Under the pieces are notes generated by a model. The model saw only the letters and a list, made by a program, of their open reading frames with translations. It had not been told where the DNA came from and did no database searches. From the NCBI GenBank assembly GCA_002709385.1, contig PAQS01000035.1, positions 71,590 through 135,589 on the forward strand: DNA of 64,000 bases, in the 5' to 3' direction. The stretch is from Waddliaceae bacterium. Lineage in GTDB: Bacteria > Chlamydiota > Chlamydiia > Chlamydiales > GCA-2709385. The stretch's first letter is position 1. Each line of letters starts with the position of its first letter. Below are positions 27,797 to 36,217 of the stretch, one piece after another. A program made the position numbers and the translations under genes.

Positions 27797-27831
27797 GGTA
27801 TATGTAAGAGACCTTAGATGAAGGAGACCTC

Positions 27832-29436
27832 ATGAACCAGGATGCTGAGCGTTTAGAGCAACTTGTTCAGAAAATTGAAAAACTGAACGAGGTAGGCATT
27901 GCCTTAAGTTGTGAAGCTGAGGCAGAGCATCTTAGTGAGCGTATTCTTCTACTTGCAAAGGAGTTAAGTTCAGCTGATGGAGGGACTTTTTATCTGGTTA
28001 CGGATCAAAAGGCCTTAAGTTTTGAGATTGTACGTAATGATTCCTTAGGTTTACGTTTTGGAGGGTACAATGCAGTACCATCGCCTTATTCTGAAATCTC
28101 TTTGTACTTGGATGATGGAGAGCCCAATTTACGAATGATTGCAGCATATGTTGCGATTGAGAAAAAAACAGTAAATATTCCTAATGCTTATCAAGCAGAA
28201 GGCTTTGATTTTTCAGGAATGCGTGCTTTTGATCAGAAAACAGGGTATCGATCGGAGTCATTTTTGGCTGTGCCTTTAGTTAATCATGAAGGTGAAGTAA
28301 TGGGAGTAATTCAGTTGATCAATGCTTTGGACCCTCAGACGAAGGAAACAGTTCCATTTTCATTAGAAGATCAACATGTTGTAGAATCTTTGGCATCTCA
28401 AGCAGCAGTGGCACTAAATAACCAGCGCTTGATCAATGGTTTAAAAGGGATGGTTGAAGGATTTATCGAAGCCTTTGCCGATGCGATTGATGCTAAGTCA
28501 CCCTATACAGGAGACCATTGCCGAAGAGTTCCTCTTATTGCTATGCAGCTAGCACATGCAGTAAATCGTAGCCAAAACCCTGTATTTAAGAATTTTCATT
28601 TTACTAAGGAAGAGCTGTATGAACTGGAAATTGCTGCTCTTCTTCATGACTGTGGAAAAGTGACAACGCCAGTGCATGTGGTTGATAAAAGTACACGTTT
28701 AGAGACGATCTTTGATCGCATTCATTTAGTTGATACACGGTTTGAAGTAATCAAACGAGATCGAGAAATTGCTTTTCTACATGATAAAATTGCTTGCATG
28801 GATTCTTCAGATCCAAATCGCATACAAGAGCTAGAGCAAAAATATTATGCTGATATGGCAAAGATAGATTCAGATCGTGAATTCATTGAGCAGAGCAATC
28901 AAGCGATGCAATGTATGGATGAACCGCGTGTTCAACGAGCAAAAGAGATATCAGCATACCGTTGGAAGCAAAAAGGAGAAGAACAAGAGCTTTTATCAAA
29001 GGAAGAGCTAGAAAACTTGTGTATTCGTTGTGGGACACTTAATGATGGCGAGCGAAAAGTGATCCAAGATCATGTAGTGAATACAATACGTATGCTCAAT
29101 AAAATTCCTTATCCAAAACATCTTCAACAAGTCCCTGAAATTGCAGGAGGGCACCATGAAAGAATTGATGGAAAAGGATACCCAGCTGGACTTAATGGCC
29201 GACAATTATCCCTACAAGCTAGGATTCTCGGTATTGCAGATATTTTTGAAGCATTGACTTCTTGTAGTCGTCCTTATAAAAAAGCAATGATGCTATCCAA
29301 GGCTTTAGAAATCATGAATGAAGGAAAAGATCAGGGGCAAATAGATCCTGATCTTTTTCAAGTATTTGTTGATGAAAAAGTGTTTTTAGAGTTTGCACGT
29401 GAACATCTTCCTAGCGAACAGATCGATATAAGTTAA
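27832..29436 (+). CDS. GAF and HD-GYP domain protein, probable c-di-GMP phosphodiesterase
   Basis: 534 residues in two parts. Residues about 20-200 form a GAF sensor domain (LSSADGGTFYLVTDQKALSF ... AVPLVNHEGEVMGVIQLINA ... VESLASQAAVALNNQRL). The rest is an HD-GYP domain: DAKSPYTGDHCRRVP, the metal-binding LLHDCGKVTTP (H272, D273) and GGHHERIDGKGYPAGLNGRQ near 440, with the diagnostic H-H-E-x-x-D-G-x-GYP. Between HD and GYP sits an insert of more than 100 residues with coiled-coil character. Catalytic HD-GYP proteins hydrolyse cyclic di-GMP, usually favouring motility. It is cytosolic, with no membrane helix. AAGGAGA precedes the ATG. Its position head-to-head with a flagellin gene suggests it controls flagellar use. 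Confidence 0.9.
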   Translation: MNQDAERLEQLVQKIEKLNEVGIALSCEAEAEHLSERILLLAKELSSADGGTFYLVTDQKALSFEIVRNDSLGLRFGGYNAVPSPYSEISLYLDDGEPNLRMIAAYVAIEKKTVNIPNAYQAEGFDFSGMRAFDQKTGYRSESFLAVPLVNHEGEVMGVIQLINALDPQTKETVPFSLEDQHVVESLASQAAVALNNQRLINGLKGMVEGFIEAFADAIDAKSPYTGDHCRRVPLIAMQLAHAVNRSQNPVFKNFHFTKEELYELEIAALLHDCGKVTTPVHVVDKSTRLETIFDRIHLVDTRFEVIKRDREIAFLHDKIACMDSSDPNRIQELEQKYYADMAKIDSDREFIEQSNQAMQCMDEPRVQRAKEISAYRWKQKGEEQELLSKEELENLCIRCGTLNDGERKVIQDHVVNTIRMLNKIPYPKHLQQVPEIAGGHHERIDGKGYPAGLNGRQLSLQARILGIADIFEALTSCSRPYKKAMMLSKALEIMNEGKDQGQIDPDLFQVFVDEKVFLEFAREHLPSEQIDIS

Positions 29437-29448
29437 GGGTACTGAAGC

Positions 29449-30375
29449 TTATAAATAGAGACCTTGCGTATCAGTCCAAATTGATAACGCAATTTTAAAC
29501 ACTTCATCTCTCACGATATTATAGCTTATTGATTGATAGCTGTAGTCTGTTTCAGAGCCTTCTGGAATTTTATCTGGAGATGTTTGAGATAAAATATTAG
29601 AACTATTTTTTTCTTTTTGACTACAAGGAAATTTGTTAATGAATTTCTGAAATTTATTTTCTACTTTTACTTCTTTAAGATCTTGTTCGTTTATTTTAAT
29701 CTCTTTTTTAGAGGGAGCCTTTATTTTAATCTCTTTTTTAGAAAGAGCGTTTATTTTAGGGAGACCGTCTCTTCTTAAATGACGAAAGGCACCTATAGCT
29801 TCAGGATCCATCAAAGTAAAATGAAATAAAGGATCGTTATTTTTTCTACTTTGAAAACGGTCTAGTATACATTTATGTGTACGAGAAGCTATTCCGTAAA
29901 TAACAGATTCTAATACTTTTGAGGCAAGTTTTTGTTCGTTACTAATCGATGAGTTGTAAGGGTCTTTAAGGTTTGGGATGATATTTTTTAATTTTGTTAT
30001 TCTATCGAGTTTATTCCAACAAGTACTCAGGTTGATATAGAGAACATGTGAAACTTGGCATTTAGTAATGGGGATATGTTCGTCTAAATTTGCATTTTGC
30101 TCTCTTTGTGCTACCATGGCACGTACGGATAATAGATTTTCGGCTTTTTCTAATGCTGATTTGAATCGCTTATTGAGTTCATTGAAGACTTTGTCACAAG
30201 TCTCTTTTACCATTTCATCGATAAAGTCTTGCTCTTCTTTGTTCCATTTATCAAGGAGTTCAGTAGATGCCATACCTGTTTTACGTATTTTACAAGCCTC
30301 TGTTTGACGGCTCTGTAAATATTTGCTGTAGTTATCGTTTGGACTAATACTTTCTGTTATTGTGCTGTCCATCAT
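29449..30375 (-). CDS. Hypothetical protein, 308 aa
   Basis: I do not recognise this protein. The first 180 residues are helical and cysteine-containing (KWNKEEQDFIDEMVKETCDK, FKSALEKAENLLSVRAMVAQ, SHVLYINLSTCWNKLDRITK). A low-complexity basic section follows with two copies of SKKEIKI (KINALSKKEIKIKAPSKKE), made by a tandem duplication of about 36 bp around 29690-29755. The C-terminal section is serine-rich. There is no signal peptide or membrane helix. GGAGG stands just before two consecutive ATG codons; either could be used. The composition (polar, with lineage-specific repeats) suits a secreted effector, but there is no direct evidence. It converges on the HD-GYP gene with only 12 bases between stops. 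Confidence 0.65.
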   Translation of the reverse strand: MMDSTITESISPNDNYSKYLQSRQTEACKIRKTGMASTELLDKWNKEEQDFIDEMVKETCDKVFNELNKRFKSALEKAENLLSVRAMVAQREQNANLDEHIPITKCQVSHVLYINLSTCWNKLDRITKLKNIIPNLKDPYNSSISNEQKLASKVLESVIYGIASRTHKCILDRFQSRKNNDPLFHFTLMDPEAIGAFRHLRRDGLPKINALSKKEIKIKAPSKKEIKINEQDLKEVKVENKFQKFINKFPCSQKEKNSSNILSQTSPDKIPEGSETDYSYQSISYNIVRDEVFKIALSIWTDTQGLYL

Positions 30376-30474
30376 CCACCTCCGTTAAAAATCGCGTAGT
30401 CTAGTAAGAGGTTTTTTTTACATCAAGAAATAAATTTTTTTGTATAAGTTGTTTGAACTTCAAAGAGAGGTCCT

Positions 30475-31506
30475 ATGAAGGCGATTGTTAAAAAACGTGC
30501 CGAAAAAGGCTTAGTTTGTGAAGACTGTCCTATTCCCATTTGTGGACATCTAGAAGTTCTCCTAAAAGTCAAACAAGTTTCAATTTGTGGAACAGATCTA
30601 CATATTGATAATTGGGATGCTTGGGCGAAGCAAGCTATGAAGCCTCCTACGATTATTGGACATGAGTTTTCTGGAGAGGTTGTAGAGCTTGGAAAAGGCG
30701 TAACAGATATAGAAATTGGTTCTCGCGCTGTTGTGGAGGGGCATGTGACTTGTGGAGCATGTGAGCAATGCCTTTCTGGTACTAGACATCTTTGTCCACA
30801 AACCTATGGAATTGGAGTACAAAGAGACGGGGGTATGGCTGAATACGTGGCAGTACCTCGGGAAAACCTTTTTATACTTCCTGATAGTATACCAGACCAT
30901 GTTGCAGCTATTTTAGATCCTCTTGGAAATGCTGCTCATACAGCCTTAAGTTTTGACCTTGTGGGAAAAGATATTGTGATTTCTGGCGCTGGCCCTATCG
31001 GCTCTATGGCGACAGCGATTGCTCGTAAGGCAGGAGCAAGAAAAGTGATTGTTCTTGATATACGTAAATACCGCTTGGATTTAGCTATGAAAATGGGAGC
31101 AACACATGTTGTGAATGTGGCTGAAGAAAATCTAGACGAGTGTTTGAAGAATTTTGGGGTACAAAATGGAATTGATGTTGGTTTAGAAATGTCAGGAAAC
31201 CCAGAAGCTCTCCGCAGCCTCCTCAGTCATATGCGCCCTGGAGGCGAAGTGGCTCTTTTGGGAATTTTTCCCCATGATGTTGCTATCAATTGGGGAGATG
31301 TGATTTTCAAAGGCTTAAAAATAAAGGGAATATACGGAAGAGAAATTTTTCGTACGTGGTTTCAAGTAACTCGACTTTTAGAAAGTGGCTTGGATGTTTC
31401 TCCAATCATTACACATCAATTTTCAGCGTTGGATTTTCAAGAAGCTTTCAAAGTGATGCATGAAGGAGCTTGTGGGAAAGTTACCCTAAATTGGGACTTG
31501 GTATAG
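30475..31506 (+). CDS. tdh: L-threonine 3-dehydrogenase
   Basis: A zinc alcohol-dehydrogenase-family enzyme that oxidises threonine to 2-amino-3-ketobutyrate with NAD+. The 343 residues align closely with E. coli Tdh: catalytic zinc site CGTDLHI (C38) and GHEFSGEV (H63, E64), structural zinc cysteines C93, C96, C99 and C107 in CGACEQCLSGTRHLC, the NAD-binding GAGPIGSMA and a downstream KGLKIKGIYGREIF. GAGAGGT precedes the ATG. The partner enzyme Kbl, which splits the product to glycine and acetyl-CoA, is encoded 12 kb away on the other strand rather than next to it as in E. coli. The protease-like gene follows after 45 bases and may be co-transcribed. Confidence 0.95.
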   Translation: MKAIVKKRAEKGLVCEDCPIPICGHLEVLLKVKQVSICGTDLHIDNWDAWAKQAMKPPTIIGHEFSGEVVELGKGVTDIEIGSRAVVEGHVTCGACEQCLSGTRHLCPQTYGIGVQRDGGMAEYVAVPRENLFILPDSIPDHVAAILDPLGNAAHTALSFDLVGKDIVISGAGPIGSMATAIARKAGARKVIVLDIRKYRLDLAMKMGATHVVNVAEENLDECLKNFGVQNGIDVGLEMSGNPEALRSLLSHMRPGGEVALLGIFPHDVAINWGDVIFKGLKIKGIYGREIFRTWFQVTRLLESGLDVSPIITHQFSALDFQEAFKVMHEGACGKVTLNWDLV

Positions 31507-31551
31507 TTGTTGCTTCATTCGATTGATAATACAGAAGCGTAGGTATACATA

Positions 31552-32991
31552 ATGTTAGAGCTGAGATCTAAAAATAAGAAATCTTTAGATTGGTTGGCCA
31601 AACATAGCATTCCTTTAATGGAAATGTGGTATGTTTTTCGTGCTGCTGCTGAGCGGTTACAGATTCAAATTCTTCCAGACGCTTCAGAAAAAGATTTTCG
31701 CCTCAAATTGTTAGATAGTAAAAAACTAGGCTGGAAACAAAAGGTTCGTCAATCAAAAGTACAAAAATTACTCGGTAAAAATTTCTGTCGCCGACAAGAA
31801 GATCTTTCTCATCGTGCAATTTTAAAAAAACCAGAAGATCTTAGTACAGCACTAGCACTAGTTGCACAATTAGAGCTTACTTTGGGAAAAGAATATGGAT
31901 TGCGCGAAGTCAGCCCTATTTATGCTCTTTCTCGTGGTATTGGAAAAGGTGCATGCTGGGATATTTTGAGCCAAGTTTTGCAAGCACGGAAACAAGGAAG
32001 TTTATTTAGCGTCTCAAAGCAGTATCAAGGAACTCATCATGCTGCAGCTTTAGAAGCACTTAGTTTATCTATAGAGAAGCGTCGTTCGCGTGCAGCTCAG
32101 CTCCAATGGGTATGGAAAAGACTAAGTTTATGGTGTGAGCAGAAAAAAAAGAGCTTTTTTCCAAGTTTAACTTGTATTGCTCAAGATCTATTTGCTTTGA
32201 AATGGGACTACAAAGAAGAGGATTTGGATCATTTACTTCTCGAACAGGTAACTTTGTGTAAACAAAAAGAGATGAATCGAAAAGAAACTCTCGAAAGATT
32301 GCAGCGTTGGGTTTTAGATGATTATGAATTGCAGAAGGAAAGTGATTTAGGAAAAGCTGTTAAGAAGAAAAGTGAAAGACAGGACTTGCTAAGTTGCCTA
32401 GATGATTTATGGCATTGGGATGAACTTAGGTTGATTTATAGAAATAAGCGGAGTAAAGATTTAGCTGCCATTGACCGTACGGAAAAAACAGCAAATGCTC
32501 AAGCACAAGAAGCTGTTCAGGCAATGCAAGAAGTAGGAGAAGCGCTTAGCGCATTTTTAGAAAAAATAGATGATGAAGAGTCTTTTCAAAAGCTTCCCGT
32601 ATCGATATTTTCAGAATTAGACCGACTCCATCAAGGAGAGGATTCTCTTTCTCTTCTCGCAAATTTTTGCAACTGTACTTTGAAAGATACAGTGGATACG
32701 ATGGCTTGTTCTGTTTGGATGGAATCAGATAGAGAGTATTTGACCCAACTTGCTTCATTACATGAGGGGATTTATTTTCTTCAGTTTTATTCTATAGAGG
32801 GAGAACATTCAGCTCTTCTTGAAAAAGGAGAGGGAGGGGCTTATACCTACTTTGATCCTGCATACGGTACTCTTGTATGTGGGGATAGTATGCGTGCAAG
32901 GACAAAAATAGAGAGTATGCTTTCTAATTATTCGTGTCCTAAAGGAAAGAAAACCCACCAAATATCGATTTGGCGGGTTTTTTCTCATTAA
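31552..32991 (+). CDS. Predicted YopT-like (clan CA, C58) cysteine protease effector
   Basis: 479 residues without signal peptide or membrane span. A papain-like triad can be read: GIGKGACWDILSQVL gives C135 in a G-x-C-x-x-L-S context; the C-terminus has GEHSALLEKGEGG with H419 and YTYFDPAYGTLVCG with D435. The H-to-D spacing of 16 residues equals that of YopT (H258, D274), and FDP-x-(Y/F)-G is the C58 signature. The cysteine-to-histidine distance (284) is longer than in YopT because of a charged helical insert (about 165-390). C58 members cleave host proteins, such as prenylated Rho GTPases in the case of YopT; the target here is unknown. The last codons run into the terminator hairpin. Confidence 0.6.
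   Translation: MLELRSKNKKSLDWLAKHSIPLMEMWYVFRAAAERLQIQILPDASEKDFRLKLLDSKKLGWKQKVRQSKVQKLLGKNFCRRQEDLSHRAILKKPEDLSTALALVAQLELTLGKEYGLREVSPIYALSRGIGKGACWDILSQVLQARKQGSLFSVSKQYQGTHHAAALEALSLSIEKRRSRAAQLQWVWKRLSLWCEQKKKSFFPSLTCIAQDLFALKWDYKEEDLDHLLLEQVTLCKQKEMNRKETLERLQRWVLDDYELQKESDLGKAVKKKSERQDLLSCLDDLWHWDELRLIYRNKRSKDLAAIDRTEKTANAQAQEAVQAMQEVGEALSAFLEKIDDEESFQKLPVSIFSELDRLHQGEDSLSLLANFCNCTLKDTVDTMACSVWMESDREYLTQLASLHEGIYFLQFYSIEGEHSALLEKGEGGAYTYFDPAYGTLVCGDSMRARTKIESMLSNYSCPKGKKTHQISIWRVFSH
32951..32980 (+). terminator. Terminator inside the end of the protease-like gene
   Basis: AAACCCACCAAAT and ATTTGGCGGGTTT pair around ATCG and are followed by TTTTCTC. The hairpin overlaps the last codons of the gene and may also serve the convergent kinase gene. 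Confidence 0.7.
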
Positions 32992-33001
32992 ATTGAGTTA
33001 T

Positions 33002-34522
33002 TTATACTCGATTCATTTGAATTTGTTGTTGATTTGTGTGCATATTTTGCAATTCACGAATTTGATGATAAATCCATTCTGCTGTAGGTCTTTGGTATGG
33101 ATTAGGGTTGATACAGTTCCAAATTATATTGCATAAGCGATCTTCTACACTTGGATTTACGTTGTTTAAAGCTTTATTTTTGAATAAATTGAAAAGATCA
33201 TTGTTTGGAGTGTTATTTAAATGGAAACAATCTCTACTCCATCGACCGGAATACTGGTTTTTCACAAGAGGAATCAAGTCGTTGACATCGGTTCCACTGA
33301 TCCACTCATACATAGTCAATCCAAAAGCGAAGATGTCTGCAGCAAGAAGTAGGTTTTTATTATTATTTATATTATTAGCTTGTGCATCTAATTCAGGAGC
33401 CATAAATACAGGGGTTCCTTTTGATTCTAGAAATTCATTTGTACGAATATCTGTTGCCATATCAAGATCAGTTAAAGCTGCTCTTTCAAAACAACCATTA
33501 TGATCGTGTGCTACCATAATATTGGCTGGTTTGATATCGCGGTGAGCAATGTTATTATAATGCATACTCCAAAGACCATAAGAGGCATCTTTGCAACAAT
33601 TTAATAGATAGGCCATATCTGACAATCGTGGATGATCTTTCTGTGCATAACCACATATTTGTTGATTATTTTGAATCATTACTTGAGCTTTATTTTTGTC
33701 ATACTCTGCTCGTTCTAAATCGCCACCGTTCATTCCAGTCAGTAAAAATACTTGTTTTTTTGCACCTTTATGTTTAGGAGAAGCACTATCATAACACATG
33801 TATGCGCCTCCAAGTACGTTTGGATGATCGATGAAAAATTTGTTAATTCTTATTGTCTCTGAAGAAATATTTTGATTTTGACTTTCTTTAAGTAAAGCTC
33901 TCACAAACGTTTTCTTATTAGGCAAAGAATTGACTCTATAAACATCTTTAAATGTACCAGAACCTAAATATCCTTTATCTTTATGCTTATGAAAAAGTAG
34001 GTGAACACCTTCGTCTCCTTCTTTTGTCCGCACAATATAAAAACTATGGTTAGCAAGAGCAGGATATTGTTTTTTAAACTCTGGTGGGTGATTGCTTCTT
34101 GAATATCTTTTTATACCTCCTACAGGTAAGTCTATTGCTTGCTGAATTGCCCACTGTACGGAGGTTAAAGGAGGAGAGGGAGGAAGATTATCATTTACTT
34201 GATTTAATTCTTCGTTAGAAGAATGGCTGTAGTTTAAAATTGAAACATTGGGACTTTTATGATCTGTTATTATTGAAATATCATGATCTTCTTTTAAACT
34301 ATTTGTTTTTTTTAAATTTTGAGTTATCTGAATTTCTTCTTCATCACTAACATCTACAGTAGAAAAACAGCAAAAAATTTGAGAAAAGAAATCACAAATA
34401 GCCTCTTTTAAAACACGCCACTTACGACCTAAGTACTCAGTAGTAGTTTCATTAGTATTAGATTGCGAATTAACTTTAAAAAAATCACAATTGTTAATTT
34501 GATCAATTTTATTCTCACCCAT
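33002..34522 (-). CDS. Eukaryote-like Ser/Thr protein kinase A, N-terminal FCCFS element
   Basis: 506 residues from an ATG preceded by GAGGGTGTT; a start 18 bases upstream is less likely. Residues about 42-55 carry AICDFFSQIFCCFS (C51, C52), almost identical in type and position to the PI-kinase/glycosidase fusion protein. The kinase domain (about 185-500) has GYLGSGTFKDVY as the glycine loop, HRDIKPAN as the catalytic loop (327-334), GTPVFMAPE in the activation segment and DIFAFGLTMYEWISG. The usual VAIK lysine region reads FVRALL, with Arg where Lys is expected, and DFG reads DLD. The catalytic aspartates are kept, so activity is possible but not canonical. Likely secreted into the host or acting at a membrane. 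Confidence 0.85.
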   Translation of the reverse strand: MGENKIDQINNCDFFKVNSQSNTNETTTEYLGRKWRVLKEAICDFFSQIFCCFSTVDVSDEEEIQITQNLKKTNSLKEDHDISIITDHKSPNVSILNYSHSSNEELNQVNDNLPPSPPLTSVQWAIQQAIDLPVGGIKRYSRSNHPPEFKKQYPALANHSFYIVRTKEGDEGVHLLFHKHKDKGYLGSGTFKDVYRVNSLPNKKTFVRALLKESQNQNISSETIRINKFFIDHPNVLGGAYMCYDSASPKHKGAKKQVFLLTGMNGGDLERAEYDKNKAQVMIQNNQQICGYAQKDHPRLSDMAYLLNCCKDASYGLWSMHYNNIAHRDIKPANIMVAHDHNGCFERAALTDLDMATDIRTNEFLESKGTPVFMAPELDAQANNINNNKNLLLAADIFAFGLTMYEWISGTDVNDLIPLVKNQYSGRWSRDCFHLNNTPNNDLFNLFKNKALNNVNPSVEDRLCNIIWNCINPNPYQRPTAEWIYHQIRELQNMHTNQQQIQMNRV

Positions 34523-34678
34523 AACACCCTCACATAGCATATGTAGTAAACTAATTTAAATTTACATCAATTGTGTTAAGTGGAAATAATAAATGTGTTA
34601 AGTTCGCATTAATTAATTTACTTGGGGTGAATTTAGGTTTTTTTATTAATTTTTTATAAATGTGTAAAGTTGTAAAAA

Positions 34679-34714
34679 GAAGGGGTTAATTCATAATCAA
34701 TTAAACCCTTCTTT
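34679..34714 (-). terminator. Terminator of kinase B
   Basis: GAAGGGGTTAATT and AATTAAACCCTTC form an imperfect stem 12 bases after the kinase B stop on the minus strand, with a T-rich run beyond. Confidence 0.65.
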
Positions 34715-34725
34715 TACACTTTATT

Positions 34726-35979
34726 CTATGTTTGTGATTGCATACGGTGTGCGCTTTGTATTTCAGCAATCTTTTTTAAGAGCTTTTGAGCACTCGGTCT
34801 ATTGTGCATCATGGGATCAAGGCATTCTAAAATTAAGTGACATAAACGATGTTCGGGACTTGGGTCTTTATCATCAGTCTCTCCACTTCCTATTTTTGCG
34901 TACTCTTGTAGCTGTTTAAATTCAGGCGTTGCGTCTTTATCCTTAGCCCAGAGATAAGCTTTTCTATTATCAAAATCCATAGAATCATCCAGTGGTATTA
35001 GGTCTTCAGGATCAGTACCAGTAAGCCAGTAGTACATGGTTAATCCAAAAGAAAAAATATCCATGGGAAATAAGTACATAGTATGGATTCCTAAACCAGG
35101 AATGAAATCTGGTCCAAGCCATGCTAAAGTTCCTTTTATATTAACATATTCTTCTGATTCTGATGGTTTTTCTCCACATTCGAGATCGATTAAAGCAGCT
35201 CTTTTAAATGTTTCTTCTTTATCATTATGGTGCTCAATCATGATGTTTTCTGGTTTGATATCTCCGTGAGAGATACCTTTTGAGTGCATGATCCAAAGGC
35301 CTAAAGCAACATCTCTACAGCAACGTAGCAAATAATCTATATCCGACATGCGTTGCGATTTTTCGGCGACTTCTGATCCGTCAATATTCATTTTTTCTGT
35401 AAAAAGAATCTGTTTTTCTTGTCCTAAATGCCTTGGGCACGAGCTATTATAATTTACGTAAACCCCACCAAGGACGTTGCGATAGTTTAAAAGGTCCTTA
35501 TTAATTTCTATGGTTTTTTGAAAAAGTGTACGCTCCCTGTCGTTTCTAAGTAGGGCTCGTACAAAATGCTTCTTTTCTTCATGTAATGAAAGAGTTTTTG
35601 TAGAATAAACATCTTTATAAGCACCATATCCTAAAAACCCCTTAAAAGGACTGTGTCGCTGAACAATAAGATGAATGCCATTTTCAGTATCATTTGTCTT
35701 TATAATGTAAAAACTATGATTTCTTAACTCAGGAAAATCTTTTTTGAATTGATCACTATGGCAATGCCTGGAATATTTATATCCTGATCCTACAGTAAGG
35801 GTTGCAGCTTCTTGAACAGCAAAATTAAGATACTTTCTATTATCGCATAAAGAGATAGTGCTTGAATTTTTATCAAAAGAAGCACCATATTTTTCATCAT
35901 CGTTACTGTATTTAGAACTAATTTTATTATAAAAATCAGATGTTTGATTTGTGTTAAAAACTAAGCTTTTACTTCTCAT
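34726..35979 (-). CDS. Eukaryote-like Ser/Thr kinase B, divergent paralogue
   Basis: 417 residues, a paralogue of the neighbouring kinase A. They share RNHSFYIIKTNDTENGIHLI against ANHSFYIVRTKEGDEGVHLL, the loop GYGAYKDVY (118-126), FVRALLR and the layout of the C-lobe. The catalytic loop is HGDIKPEN (238-245), with Gly for the regulatory Arg. DFG reads DLE (265-267), and the usual APE reads GPD. The catalytic aspartates of HxD and DxE are retained, so it may be a weak kinase or a pseudokinase. It lacks the FCCFS element of kinase A. AAAGG precedes the ATG. A tandem duplication followed by divergence explains the pair. Confidence 0.8.
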   Translation of the reverse strand: MRSKSLVFNTNQTSDFYNKISSKYSNDDEKYGASFDKNSSTISLCDNRKYLNFAVQEAATLTVGSGYKYSRHCHSDQFKKDFPELRNHSFYIIKTNDTENGIHLIVQRHSPFKGFLGYGAYKDVYSTKTLSLHEEKKHFVRALLRNDRERTLFQKTIEINKDLLNYRNVLGGVYVNYNSSCPRHLGQEKQILFTEKMNIDGSEVAEKSQRMSDIDYLLRCCRDVALGLWIMHSKGISHGDIKPENIMIEHHNDKEETFKRAALIDLECGEKPSESEEYVNIKGTLAWLGPDFIPGLGIHTMYLFPMDIFSFGLTMYYWLTGTDPEDLIPLDDSMDFDNRKAYLWAKDKDATPEFKQLQEYAKIGSGETDDKDPSPEHRLCHLILECLDPMMHNRPSAQKLLKKIAEIQSAHRMQSQT

Positions 35980-36175
35980 TTTTATAACCTTTGTTAGGTG
36001 TTGTTTTTTTTGTTAATTTATTCTATCTTACGATGTTTTGTTTAATAAAGTTTAATTTTTTTGTTAATTTTGTGAAAATTGATACTGTGAGTGAATGGAT
36101 TTTTTTAAAAGTGAATCAATTGAATTAAATAGGGGGAATTTAACTTAAAAATTTTCATGGCTTTTTAGTAAGTGA

Positions 36176-36206
36176 GCCAGGAGTAGGCTATCAGTTACTC
36201 CTGGCT
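36176..36206 (-). terminator. Hairpin downstream of the 1205-residue gene
   Basis: AGCCAGGAGTA and TACTCCTGGCT form an 11-bp perfect stem 12 bases after the stop on the minus strand. The following bases are only mildly T-rich. Confidence 0.6.
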
Positions 36207-36217
36207 GAGAGGACAAT

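Noticed and set aside
33108-33503. 131-residue plus-strand frame opposite kinase A
   Set aside because: It is the antisense of conserved kinase motifs, so it cannot be under independent selection.
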